NCBI RefSeq assembly: GCF_040115645.1
Contig: NC_089558.1
Span: 744,001-808,000 of the forward strand
Source: Euwallacea fornicatus
Lineage: Eukaryota; Arthropoda; Insecta; Coleoptera; Curculionidae
Length of the DNA: 64,000 nt
Reading direction: 5' to 3'
Part shown: positions 37,646 to 49,854 of the stretch, one piece after another
Numbering within the stretch: the stretch's first letter is position 1
How the letters are laid out: each line of letters begins with the position of its first letter
The notes under the pieces: generated by a model
Told to the model about the DNA's origin: nothing
What the model saw: only the letters and a program-made list of their open reading frames with translations
The model's database searches: none
Position numbers and translations under genes: made by a program

Positions 37646-38707
37646 CACTTAAAGGAACCTTATTAGATTTGTACAGTTGTATATAAAGGTATTGCAGAAT
37701 GGGATTAAGGAAACCATTCAACGATAGCCTTGAAAACGTGGTGTTCCAGAAACATCATTTGAGTTGGATTAATGCAGATTTTATCGCTCAGATATGTTAG
37801 ATAAATTTCCCAAAAAATGTGCTGTTCTTGCAATGGTGAGTGAGGATTAAAATCATAGAGACAAACTTCTGAATTTGCGTTTTCCCGAACGTGACAAGTG
37901 TTACATTCCAATTTCATTCGAGCGTACTCGATTATCATTTGACATTTTGTTTGAGCAATGATGTTATGCAAAAGCGTTCCGCCTCGTTTTTGAACGAACA
38001 CTTCGTTTAATGTACATTTTACTTAGACTAAATTTCATTAAATTAAGAGAGCATTGGAGAAATATTGAGTAGCTGTTTTGATACATGATTTTCTACGGGT
38101 GGAAGCAACGACTTGGACTCTGAAAGGCACAGAGTTTCTTCTCTAAATTCCTATATAAACAATATTTTAACGATATTTAAAAAGTTACTGAAAAACATGG
38201 TCGGATTGACGGACTAGGGGGATACTCTAGCTATGTGGACGTATATACATATCTGGATTTGTAGTTAGACAAAATAAACTACTTTTATATAGTATGATAC
38301 AAATTCAATATTTATAGTAATTACCTTTTTTTCGTAACAAACAACTCGTGCAGTCGTCGTTTCCCATGTTTCCTGAACTGTTTCGCATTTCAATTCGAAT
38401 CTCCATAATTCGGCAGATTCCAGTACCCAATGCTCTATACCATGTGCGATGCCGTGATCCGCCCGTTGGAACGGGACTTGTATAAACTATTTTATATTGT
38501 GATAGTCAGTGAAGATATCAGTTTAATTGTGGTAAAATTGAGACCTTCATTTTCTTGTGTACATATTCTAGAATGTAAACGTAGAAAAATAGATAATTGA
38601 TTGAGAAGTCTTGAGTTTGCCGTTTTATTTCTCAGCTCTTTTATGGTAAAGAAAAAACTTTAAAAAATGTCAAAATTAGTCATTTTAAATAAAATAAAAA
38701 AAAAACT
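37646..38707. other. convergent 3' region between SIK3 and eggless
   Basis: Holds the 3' untranslated regions of both genes. A plus-strand AATAAA at 38273-38278 is a candidate poly(A) signal for SIK3, about 630 nt after the stop. TTTATT at 38624-38629 (AATAAA on the minus strand) is a candidate for eggless, about 80 nt after its stop. No additional gene seen. Confidence 0.65.
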
Positions 38708-41700
38708 TTACAAAAGCCTGCCTTTGCATTCCAATGACGCGCAATGGCAGTAAAGGACGCGTCCTGGGACACTGCCGATGTCGTAGTTGTAGTTCCAGGT
38801 AAGTTCCGTGCCCGCCCTTATGAATTGGGATGAGAAAAAGGCCACCCAAGGAAATCTGACATCATGCGTATCCACGAAGACGTTTTGCACGAACACATTT
38901 GGAGAACAAGAATGCTGGAAAAAAACATTGGAGCTTATGCACATAGGTGCTGATTTGTGCAAAACGAATAGACTAAAAACTGGTTTTAAAATGGTGAGTG
39001 TACCAGACGTTGTAAGAACAAAAATATAAAATATTGATTAAAATAAGTATGTTTCTTTACAATATGGTGAAGAAAATAAAGTTGGCGTCGTTTCTTGTAC
39101 AATGTTACCCACATACATTAATCAGCATGTAAGTAAACCGTTCTTTAGCTAATCCAACTTAGTCATCTACATCAACTTTCGACATAGTTCATGTATTTGA
39201 CAGATGCCCTGAGTCTAAAATCATTCTACAACATAGTTTTTTAAAGTGTGCGATATCAAGGAAAAAGAAACGCATAATATCTAATCATAACCCGGATAAT
39301 TCAATAGCACAAAAATTTTAAAAAATCATTTTTAGAGTTATATCGACATTTGAGCAAATGTATAAAATTACCTTAAGGGGCAGTGACTAACATACAGCTT
39401 TCATTGCAGAAATCGAGACTGACTAACACTTACATTTAAAAATCTCCCAATGTTTCCTGCATTTTTGGCGTCCATAATATAGATATTGTCACTCTCTTCA
39501 GGCCCAAACAACTCCCTTACAGACAAATATTTCGAGGTAGCCTCGTCCACGTCTTTGGCTTTTGGATTGAAACTGAGCACTTCACGACCATCTGCAAAAA
39601 ACCCAATAACTTGTGAATGAAAATATCACATCTCGTTTTACCATCTTCATCGTCACTTATAGTGACCGTATCCATGCTCTCTCTAATTCCGTCCATTGAG
39701 TTTCGCGTTTCCAGCGGTTCCTGCTTGACTTTAGCCTCATTTTCTGTTTTTTTTGAGTCCCCATTTTCCTCTTTCTTTTCCTCTTTGAGGGATTTCTTAT
39801 CATCTTCCTCTTTTCTTTTCCTTAGTCGCGACCTAACAGGAGTTTTATGATGAGAGCTCAGTAGGAAAAAATTATGAATAATAAATACCGAATTCCTTGA
39901 TCCGCTTCCACATTAGCAGGTTTTGCGAATACCGGTCTATTTGGTGTGAAATCGTTGTCATCCATGTAGGCGTTTCTGGAAAAAGCATAATAACTCCTAA
40001 AATTGCGAAGCAAACAATAATATTCTACCTCTTCTTGGCTGAAGGCATTTTTTGAAGCTTGGGCTCCTCAGCTGGAGGAGGTGTTTTCTCCTTCTCAAAC
40101 TCCTCATCCTCCATGACATCCTCCTCATAATCCTCTTTAAATTTCTCCACAGTTTCAATATAATCCAGCTCGGCGAAGTATTCATCTCCATATTGCATAC
40201 CATCCTAAAAGGAAAGTAAAATATCATCATTATATAAGATCAACTAACCAAAACTAACTTCATTGGCCGTTTGTTCCGTATGCAGCGTGCCCGCATAAAT
40301 ACAAATGAACGTTCCTTGTGGAATATCGTTCAAGCAGCGAATGCCCCATCCACGATTATGGGTCTTGAACACTTGCAGTTTTAAAGACATGGGGTTTTGA
40401 GCGACGCGATTTAGACAAGTCGATGAACACTTGCACCTATGGAATTTCAGTTTGAATTTAATCAATAAATGGACAAAATCACCTTGAATTGCATTCGTAT
40501 ATCCCGGTAATAACCTGCTCTTGCAGCCTCTTGTAAATATAGCCTACTGAAATCGGGTCTATGTCTTTGCCTAAATACTTGAGACCTCCTAGAGTGAGTT
40601 TCCAACAAGAGCATTTTAGTTTATCCTGTAATAATTATCGTTTGAATTCCTCCTCTCTGTAAGTTTAGTTAAATCTCACCACACAATCGTCTTCGCAATC
40701 ACATCCGCACAAAAACTCCTCGTCCAAATTCAAATGAACTCCCTCCATTGGAACTCGTTTATTCGAATAATTGCAGAAATCCAGCATATCATTGTTAAAA
40801 CCATTGATAACCGGTATGGGAACTTGTTCTAAACCTGAAAGAACATATGGCAAATGATTTTTTATTTCTTATTCTTGCGGATTGATTTGTTGATTGCGGA
40901 CCTTTAGATAAATCCCGAGGATCTGGCTGACATTCGACACTAAACTCAGCCAAACATCTGACCATGTGATTGAAGTCAAACAGATCTACGGTCATTTCGC
41001 TTTCTGTCACTCGGAGATAGTAATGAATCTGTAAAAGATTCATAAATTTAGAGGTATACAACTAAAGATAAAAATAGCAACATTAGCCTTTGTAGTGTCC
41101 AAGGACGTTCAAAATCTCTTCTGAGAGAAAAATCTAGGAAGGTAACGTTGCATTTGAATGTATAGTGAAAATCAACCTTAATTTAAACTAGCGTGTGCTA
41201 CGTCACATTCCATATGCGTTGATGTTACACCAACAATTTTATACTATTCAAGGCCAATTTAAGAAAACATACCTCGCTAATATTTCTGATCATCCGTCCA
41301 CACGGCGCTTTATAAACTATCTCCTTACGTCCCCTGTCTTTAAAAGACATGCGCGCCCATCCGCACAACAACGGTTTAGATAAGGGATTATGCCCTCGCA
41401 ATTTGATGAAATTGTGAGTGAGGAACGACTTACATGAGGGACCGCATTCGTGCGGCTTATACTCCCGCTTAGTCACTTGCTGATCTCGCGGAGTGAAGTA
41501 CTAAAAAAATAAAAATTATTACTCAGCCGCTAGGAAATTAATTCCTATACCATAATCTTGCTGGTAGGCCCAGTGCTGCTGCCTTCAGAATTGTTAACGG
41601 GGGGTAAAAATGGCACGCACTTCGGTGCTGGAGGCGTCGTGGCATTAGGTTTGGTCGTACTTTTTCGGGCAACAGCTCTTGCTACCCCTGGAGGGGTGGC

Positions 41701-44489
41701 GGCTTCAGTCGGTGGTGGTTGGACGTAGTCGTCATTTCTGGTATATTGCACAACAGCCACAGATTCATTCTAATAAATATTTATAACGGATCTTATTCTT
41801 TTTTTTTACGAAAAATCCTTACGCTGATGACGCTTAATTTCCTAGGAGTTCTCAATCCGGTTTGTCTAGTAGTAGCGGCCAACTCTTCTCTAAACATCGG
41901 ACTCAACCTTGTCGATCCTCTATAGATCATCTCCCATCTGTTTATTTGGTCGAAATACACTTGTACCAATGAACAATCCACAGCCTTAACAGTGCACAAC
42001 CACCATTTTCCTAATTTATATAATGTTTTATTTCAATTTCAAGCCAAGGATGAGTAACCACTCAATGCCGTTTAAAAACTTAAAAAAGTCTTACCCATGT
42101 ACTCAACTCTGACAGTCTGATTTGCTGTTAATTTGACCATCGGCCGATCCTGGCTTTCCAAATATTTCCTTATAAATGGTCTCGTGTCCTCGGGCATGTC
42201 CTCCCAGATGTTTTTGCTTGCCTTGAATATCAAATTAATGCCGGAATGTTCCACGTATTGAGCATAGCCGATGTCAAAGAATATCAAATACCTATAATGA
42301 AAAAAACCTGTTTATAGCTTGAGATTACTTCCTTTCAAGTAAACTTACCTGTATTTGTTGGATTCCACAGGGTTTTCGCCCACAACCCCCGCGTAATAGG
42401 GATATTGCTTCCGCAAATTAGTGTCCCTAAACTGGGACAAAACTCTACTTCCCACAGATAATCGTGACTTACAAGAGTTGAAATAAGCTTAAATTTTACT
42501 GATATTAAATACTAATCTTTATATTATTATAATATCAAGTACCAATAATGGTTCCATTAACAATCCTCTCAGTCTGCTTCTTCAGTTCCACCAGTCTATA
42601 ATGGGTACTTTCATAGGTTTTCCCTCTAAACGTAGTGTTTGCTGCGATTATTTGCTGCAACCGGGCTTTTACCCAGCAGCCCTGTGGGTTGTTGTCTTTT
42701 GCAATATAATAAATATCATCTGGAAGCCATAATTAACACATTTTGCCCTTCGAACACTGATTTTTTTTACCTAATTTTGGTTCTGGTTTATCTAATGTCA
42801 AAGTCACTGGTAAGTCTTTAGGAATTAGAGATCCAGCGAAAACTCGATTGCTTTCCGCCGAAGTTAAAGCAGCACTCTGGCTTTGTTGGGTCTGAGTCAC
42901 AGTATTAGTCTTTGCGGGTATTCTTAAGTTTCTTCGGTTTGATGATTCAAGATGTGCAGGAATGTTTTCTGTTGAAAAGAATCATGGTAAGTGATTTATT
43001 TGCCTCGTGCTTAAAAAGACACACCTGGACGAATTTGAAGAGTGGGGCTTAATGAGTAATCATCCAAAATCATTATACCTTTCAACTGCCTAAGTTCAGG
43101 TCTGAACTGATTGTATAGATCAATTTGTATTCTATCAAGAACACTTCTTATAGTTTTTGGTTTTTCCATCAGCTCCTCCAAATTCTCTATGGAGAAATAT
43201 ATTGAATTGTTTTCCTTCACTAGTATGGCAACTAACCCTCTATTTTCATTGCTTTTTTCTTCAAACAGTCCCACTCACGCTCCACATGATTCTTTAAATC
43301 AAGCTGTTCAATAGTCTCCATTAAAATATCTTCAATGTTCTCAGAAATAAATTTAAAATTTTCATCTACAATATACTCCACATCACCAGTATCATTCTCT
43401 TCTTCATCTGAATCATCAATTTGCAAGGTTTCATTTACCAGTGGTAAATCAACCTCAGAGAGTAATTTCCCTATAAATTGTCAATTAAAAAGTTGCTTTA
43501 AGATTTTCAACCACTTACCTTCCTTTAAGGTTGTGGCTAACTTATCATTATCTTCAACTGATTTATAGTAGCAAATCATGCAAATCTCTTCTTTATTACT
43601 TGAAGACTTTTTGACTCTAGAAAGAAAGGTGATTTAAAAATTCATTATATGTATAAATATTCTTTACCTGAAAGAAGACAAACAAAAGTCTGGAGCGAAT
43701 ATATACTCTGAAGATTTTCCTTCACAACCTGTATTAATGCATCTGCTATTTGTAGGCTTATCAACAAGGTTTATTATTTCTTTTACAGGTTCTGCTAAAA
43801 CTACTTTACAAAATCAGCTTTAATAACCACCTTTGTCCTAATAATCAAGGCAATATGCAAATTGATACTTACCTGGCACTGTTTCAGTTGATTTTACAGG
43901 AGAACCCTTAGGGATGTTATTTACAATAGAATTGGTCTCAGAAGCAACTGAAGTTGGCTGTTGTTCATCATCATCATCATCATCAAGGATGACAATACTA
44001 GGTGCAGCACTAATAGAGCTCAATGATATTCTACTTTGTTCGGAAGGTGCTGGTGATGGAGAGGTTAACGGCATTCTGAGAAAGAGAACATAAAGAATAA
44101 AATAAAAAAAAAAAGTAAAATGCAGGTTCGACCTTATCTATAGGGAATTATAATATATCTATGATTCAAGTAATGTATCTAAAAGAGAGGAGAGTCCTAT
44201 AGCCTCAAATTTTCTCTGACTCAATGCTGATGCTGTAAGATTAAGAAATATACAAAATTTGAAGTTGAGTAGATTCATGAATATGAACTTTTTTAAAAAA
44301 TTAGGAAAGTAAAGTGTCTTAATAGGTCTTTCAAGTGATGAATGAATTGAGTTAGTAACCTTAATGATCGTTAAAGCAGACAGATAATAGAGGCCAAAAT
44401 TGCAGAAATAACTACCTTCTTTCTATTATTGGGGTAACAGGAAGGGGCTCATCAATTTCCATTGGATCGTCAACGTTTTCTGAATCCAT
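38708..44489 (-). CDS. egg: histone H3K9 methyltransferase eggless (SETDB1)
   Basis: Nuclear H3K9 methyltransferase for heterochromatin and transposon/piRNA-locus silencing. Twenty-two exons in phase, 1228 aa. On the minus strand: 44416-44489, 43873-44075, 43668-43800, 43519-43616, 43279-43470, 43025-43219, 42771-42968, 42543-42719, 42349-42487, 42095-42291, 41823-42010, 41551-41769, 41273-41500, 40902-41028, 40680-40834, 40483-40625, 40259-40436, 40029-40204, 39889-39975, 39642-39856, 39434-39591, 38708-38914. The acidic N-terminus includes a run of six Asp from a TCATCA repeat, and is followed by a Cys-rich segment. Tudor domains lie at about 365-600 (SVGSRVL, YLIFFDIGYAQYV, WEMIYRGSTRLSPMF). 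Then come an MBD (about 672-790, APCGRMIRN), a pre-SET (CGCDCEDDC, CKCSSTC) and a bifurcated SET split by an acidic/Lys-rich insert (about 970-1140). The SET ends with NHSCSPNVFVQ, ELTWNYNYD and a post-SET CHCASLECKG. The start is the first ATG. Confidence 0.97.
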
Positions 44490-45048
44490 TTTTATAAATT
44501 TGACCTACTTTTAACTAGCTATAATAAATTGTATTGAAATCTACATTAATACACAACACAATAAATTCGTATTCGAGTGTTTAGTTATAAGTTCCAAGTA
44601 AATAAAAGGAATCTAAAAATCACATAATTGAAATTATTTTTGTAAACAAACAGTTGAGCCGGTCTTCGGCCATCTTGGAAAAATAAGCATTGCAGTGTCA
44701 CTACCAACCGATAGTATGACACTAACTATCTCGGGGTATGTAGAGTAAATATTTCTTTCCTTGTTTATATACTAACAACTAAAGACAGAAAATCGATTAC
44801 ACGGTAGTTTTAATTAATCCAATTCTAATAAAAACACCCTTATTTTCAGTCACCAAGTGACAATCTGTCACTGTCACTGTCACTTCCATGCATTCTCTAT
44901 TTTCCGGTTACCAAAAAAGATACTATCACGTTTTTTGATTTGCTTCTTGTAACTTTGAACTGAATATCTTAAAAAAACGAAAAAACAGCCCAATTTCTAG
45001 TGTACCGTATATATGCAGTTTACGTTGGAAAATTAAGGAAACCGTAAA
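44490..45048. promoter_or_regulatory. bidirectional promoter region, eggless / prohibitin-2
   Basis: 559 nt between divergent ATGs. No TATA box is evident at a suitable distance on either strand. A cluster of GTCACTGTCAC-type words sits at about 44860-44885. The arrangement implies one shared promoter region. Confidence 0.65.
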
Positions 45049-46671
45049 ATGGCTCAAGGTAAACTAAACGATTTGGCCGGGAAGTTCGGCAAAGGAGGCC
45101 CCCCGGGACTAGGTTTAGGCATGAAATTGTTGGCCCTCGGAGGGGTAGCTGCTTATGGAGCTGCACAGTCGATGTACACAGGTACTTAAAACTTGAGCTA
45201 TTTGTTAGTAGCTGTGCAGAGATATTGTATGCCTTTAATTTTAGTTGAGGGTGGACATAGGGCAATAATGTTCAACAGGATAGGAGGTGTGCAGAAAGAG
45301 ATTTACGCTGAAGGATTGCATTTTCGAATTCCGTGGTTTCAGTATCCTATTATATATGACATTAGGTTAATAAGGCTTATCTTAAAATTAAAACAATAAT
45401 AACCTGAAATTTCTATATAGATCGCGACCCAGGAAAATTTCATCCCCCACTGGCTCTAAAGATCTTCAAATGGTTAACATTTCTCTTAGGGTTCTATCCC
45501 GGCCAAATGCCATCTCTCTTCCTGTAATATACAGACAATTAGGCTTGGACTATGATGAAAAAGTTTTGCCATCAATCTGCAATGAAGTCCTAAAATCTGT
45601 AGTTGCCAAATTCAATGCTGCCCAACTTATAACTCAGAGGCAACAGGTCTCATTGTTAGTACGCAGAGAGCTTACAGAGCGAGCCCAAGACTTTAATATA
45701 ATCCTTGACGATGTTTCTATTACTGAGTTGTCTTTTGGTAAGGAGTACACAGCTGCTGTGGAAGCCAAACAGGTGGCGCAACAAGAGGCTCAAAGGGCTG
45801 CTTTTGTGGTTGAGAGGGCTAAGCAGGAGAGGCAACAGAAGATTGTGCAGGCTGAGGGTGAGGCTGAGGCTGCCAAAATGATATCCTTTTTTGTCTGATT
45901 AACTAATATTCAATATTATGCCTACGAACAAAGTTTATGTTTCTTAACTGATAGTTACTTAGGAGAAGCTATATCTAGAAATCCTGGATACTTGAAATTG
46001 CGGAAGATTAGAGCAGCTCAGAATATATCAAGGACGGTAAGTTAACTCATTGTAACACTATTTCATAGTTCCTTTGAATTTCATAGGTTTTAAAGTAATG
46101 CCTTCTATGATTTTCCAGATCGCCAATTCACAAAACCGAGTCTATCTCAGCGGCAACAGCCTGATGTTGAACATTTCCGACAAGGAATTCGACGATCAAA
46201 GTAATAAACTAAAAAGTAAGAGCTAAACTCTTTAAGCTGTGCTTATAGAGGCTATTTAAGGGGGATATAATTAATCGCTCTGTACAGCATTTTCCGGAGA
46301 AATTAATGCAGAAACATTGCGATTTATAATTATGTCGTTAATTTCTAGTTTTTTTAATTGCGGCGGTAAAGTGGGAATAGTTTTTTTACCTCCGCTGGGA
46401 AGCGGGTTACACTGAATATTGCAGTTTGTTATTGTCTGTTGTAAATATTCAATAAATGCTGTTAATTAAGACCCTGGATTCTCAATATATTTTTTTGTCT
46501 TATCTCGTTTTTTAGTTTTGGGGAGCTGGGTAACGCAGTTATTATGTTGTAGGTAGTGACGGACCTAAAAATTTCGATAAACTGCTGGATAACTCTGAGG
46601 GAACCAATATGTCTATGTTGAGTTTGTCGCAATTTGCTGCTGACCGTATATCGCCTAAAAATTTCAAATAA
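45049..46671 (+). CDS. Phb2: prohibitin-2
   Basis: Inner mitochondrial membrane subunit that forms the ring complex with prohibitin-1, needed for cristae, protease control and mitophagy. Exons: 45049-45181, 45245-45365, 45421-45880, 45959-46036 and 46119-46226 (stop TAA), giving 299 aa, the same length as human PHB2. Features: an N-terminal hydrophobic anchor (LALGGVAAYGAA), an SPFH/PHB domain from VEGGHRAIMFNRIGG to the EKVLPSICNEVLKSVVA helix, and a coiled coil (VEAKQVAQQEAQRAA) ending in EGEAEAAKM. The intron 45881-45958 begins ATATCC and ends AC; only this U12-type AT-AC splice gives the conserved AAKM-LGEA junction. An alternative donor at 46216 joins exon 46553-46671, replacing the last residues with a longer tail (335 aa). 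Shared promoter region with eggless. Confidence 0.97.
45881..45958 (+). other. U12-type AT-AC intron in prohibitin-2
   Basis: 78 nt. The 5' end is ATATCCTTTT, the 5' splice consensus of minor-spliceosome AT-AC introns. TTCTTAAC at 45941-45948 matches the U12 branch-site consensus (TTCCTTAAC) and lies 10-12 nt before the terminal AC, the expected distance. GT-AG alternatives break the conserved protein. Confidence 0.9.
46451..46456 (+). terminator. poly(A) signal for short prohibitin-2 isoform
   Basis: AATAAA about 225 nt after the proximal stop and upstream of the alternative last exon at 46553. A second AATAAA at 46892-46897 would serve the distal isoform. Confidence 0.6.
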
Positions 46672-48995
46672 ACTATAGATCTGGCTGCATTTTAATGCCT
46701 TTTCATGTTTACTACCGTTTTATACATATATTGATTGTTTTTATATATTAATTTTGAATCCAAGTACTCGTCTATTAATTCAAATTCCTTCGATGATAGA
46801 AAAGGGCAGAAAATCATTGTCACCATTAAACTAACGGAACTCTGTCTATCGACACACTTATCTGGCATTTAAAATTCGGTCCGGAATGAAAAATAAAACC
46901 AACTGCGTTCCTATAATCAGTCACTATCAATTGGAACCTTCCGCCTCAGACGACATAAAATGCGTAATTCATGCACATCTAAGATCAAAATATGACTAAA
47001 AAATTCAAATATAGAAAGCCGAAAAATCACCTTCGACTGCCCTTGGCCTTGGTCCGAAATTTGGATTTTAAATTACCCTTTTTCGAGCTAATAGCCGGAT
47101 CCAGACGAATTTTTAATAGGCATATACCCATATATTTTGGACTATTTCGAAATGTAAATAACTGAGATGTGGTGTTAGTTAAAGGGGCACCCTGTGATGA
47201 TCATTATTGGATAATGTGCATTTTTGTATTATACGAGTAGAAGTACATACTTCCTTGAATTTAAACTGTGTCTACATTTTACGGCATATCTATGATCTGG
47301 TTTCTAATTAGGCATGTGCTTGGGGTATGACCACACGTGATTTTAATTAATACCCTCTAACATTTGCAGTAAATATTGTGACATGATTATATTTAAAGGA
47401 AGTGTAGAGAAATTAATAGAGATAACAAAAGGGCCAGCTGGTCAAAGTTTTGCGAGGAGATGGATTCTGATTGTTGCCAAATTGTCGAACTTAAAGAAAT
47501 GAGTTATTCATATCAGACACCTTCGAATTTCTCCTAATTCCTGACTTCATTGAAGAAACAGACCAGGTCTTTCTCAACGGTGGTCTGGGGCATCAAGACT
47601 GGAAATTGACTCGGGAATTGGTGACTAAAGAAGCCATCAAATAAGCAGCAAAAATGACCTAAATTAGCATACTTGACTGAGGTGGTTCTCCGATGAGGCA
47701 AGGAAAGGCACCACTTTTTTGTCTGTAGAAGAGTTCTTTAAGGGGCATTCCATAAGGCAAGGATTGACAATAGTTTCGTTGCCCTTGGAGCCTGGGATGC
47801 CCTAGCAGGGGTCCAACTCTATACTTTGGGAAGTAAGAAAGGAAAATGAAAGATGAGTCAGGCGTGGTCACCAATCAGGCGCTTCAACAGACCTGAAAGG
47901 TTAGCAAAGTGTACATTTAACTATTGCTGAACGCGTGGCCGTGGAAAAAAGAACAAAGACAAATTGGATACAATCAATGAGATGTAGACGAGTTAAGAAT
48001 TCCTTATTCGTTTCGGGCATATCCACGGCTCCCGCATCGTATAAACTAAATGCTTGAATTTAATATCAATGTATCACATTGAAGATTCGCCTTTTTCTGT
48101 GTGACTGCCAAGGAGGGAGTGGTAACGAGCAAAGAATGGGCCACTTCACTTTAGAGGAGGAGACCTACGTGGGGCTACCCACAGAACTTTCCCTTACCTT
48201 ACTACCACTTTACCCAATTTTAACTGCAAAATTACGAAACATCAGGCTACAATTTGTGGACCTTTAAAAATCCTTTCACGAGCAGCGTAATAACTTCGGT
48301 TCCACCACGTCATACTGTAAGCAGTTCTGGCCTTTAGCAGGTGGGGTTGGGGGGTTCGGGGCGGCTCCAATGCGGTGAACTTTCCCGGTTGGCAGTTTTT
48401 CTTGAGGGTAAGGGAACGGTGATTGAACATTTCGTCCAAATCCACAGGTTTGCTAAGGCCGCTCCTAGCTGTAAGCCTACCATTCATTTAAATATGCTCC
48501 TGGTTTGACCATGGGAAAAAATTTTACAGTTACCAAGAGACCCAGAACCTATAATGATTTAAAATACGATGCACAATGTATTAATGGATCCAGTCATGAA
48601 TAATTTCGGGGATTTGAACGTATGCATTATGTGCCCTGCTTGAAATTGCAAAATGTCAGTCATTTCCGCAGAAAATGAAAGCGTGCAGTAATTTGCCTGT
48701 CGATGAATCTTTCTCGTCAAATTAAAATTAGAGATCCTCAATTGGAAATTTCTGTTGAACGTTGCATTTGACCCGCAGGTATACGATATGGAAAAACGTA
48801 CGTGGGTAATAAAAACTGAGATGAATTCATGACATTAGGCGAAGATTCATGGTGACAAACCTCGTTCTTTCACCTCAGAATTTTGTACATTTGCAGTGAC
48901 CAATCGATTGCTTCCATTGTTTGATAAACTGCTATGATAATCGCAAGCTTGCGAAGAAGAAAACGAAAGAAATTCCAAACAGGTATAAACAAATA
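46672..48995. other. intergenic, nothing recognised
   Basis: 3' region of prohibitin-2 followed by AT-rich sequence with short ORFs on both strands. None shows a domain or splice pattern. Confidence 0.5.
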
Positions 48996-49854
48996 CAGGC
49001 TGGCAGAAAAGCTCCCGCACTTTTTAAAAAATATAGTAACAGTGCCAAAACACTGCATAAATTCACATAATTAATCATTAAATCAACATCAATAACATTA
49101 AATATCAAAAAGTGGTGCAAATACAAATGAAAATATAGCGGTTCCTAGTGATCCATGTGCTGGCTCTGACCATCACCAAGGCTGGAAAAAGACTCTAACT
49201 GAATACGTTCGCAGCGACGCTTGTCTTTCAACCCTTCTGTAGTAGTTGACAAATTTTTTTGGGTGTAGTGGATCGGTTTAATCGTGAAAATCTTCTCGGT
49301 GAAGAGCACCTTCTCTAATCGTTCACCGCCGATTCGGTGGGAATCCGCCAGTTCGTTGTTTCGTCCAAGAAATGAGCACGAGCGATTTCATAACCCCGCA
49401 GTAACACAACCTTCTTGACAATGCGGCGAACGATATTTCTGCTGCAGAGCTCCTTCACCACTCTGCGCATTAAACGTTCGAGATTTTGACGAACCCAAGC
49501 GGCTGTTTTCTGGAGCAGTGGCGATAGTTGAAGGACTGCTCTGAGGACGACCTGTTGTGCCCCCCATCTCTTTACAACGTCTCCTCGCGACGTAGACCGC
49601 TTATTTCTTGGAACCAGTCACGCTAACCATGTCGGTCGTCCTCATTCCCCGCCTTTGCAGCTCGACTAAAGCGACACGTGAATTTTCACAAGCCAGACTA
49701 GAACCTCTGGAAGGAGCTACATAACTAGCATATGTATCACATAGACTGAAATTTTACATAGAGCCCAAGGAAAACATCAAAACTAACGAGATTTGACAAT
49801 ATCAACGCGCTAAACTTTTCGGAAGGAAAGTGCGAGAATTTTTTCGCAACCCTG
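48996..49854 (-). mobile_element. internally deleted Tc1-like transposon
   Basis: About 859 bp bounded by TA at both sides (48994-48995 and 49855-49856). The imperfect inverted repeats share CAGG, then CGCACTTT after about 20 nt; the right end on the minus strand reads CAGGGTTGCGAAAAAATTCT. The minus strand retains the helix-turn-helix region of a Tc1-like transposase (VRQNLERLMRRVVKELCSRN, then IVRRIVKKVVLLRGYE) and a broken stretch towards the first catalytic block. There are several stops, and the C-terminal catalytic part is missing. Non-functional. Confidence 0.75.

Noticed and set aside
43220..43278. Apparent frameshift in eggless between the frames ending KKKAMKIEG and beginning VKENNS
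   Set aside because: A strong GTGAGT donor at 43278 and acceptor TACTAG at 43220 define a 59 nt intron, in line with neighbouring introns, and restore the frame without any sequence error.
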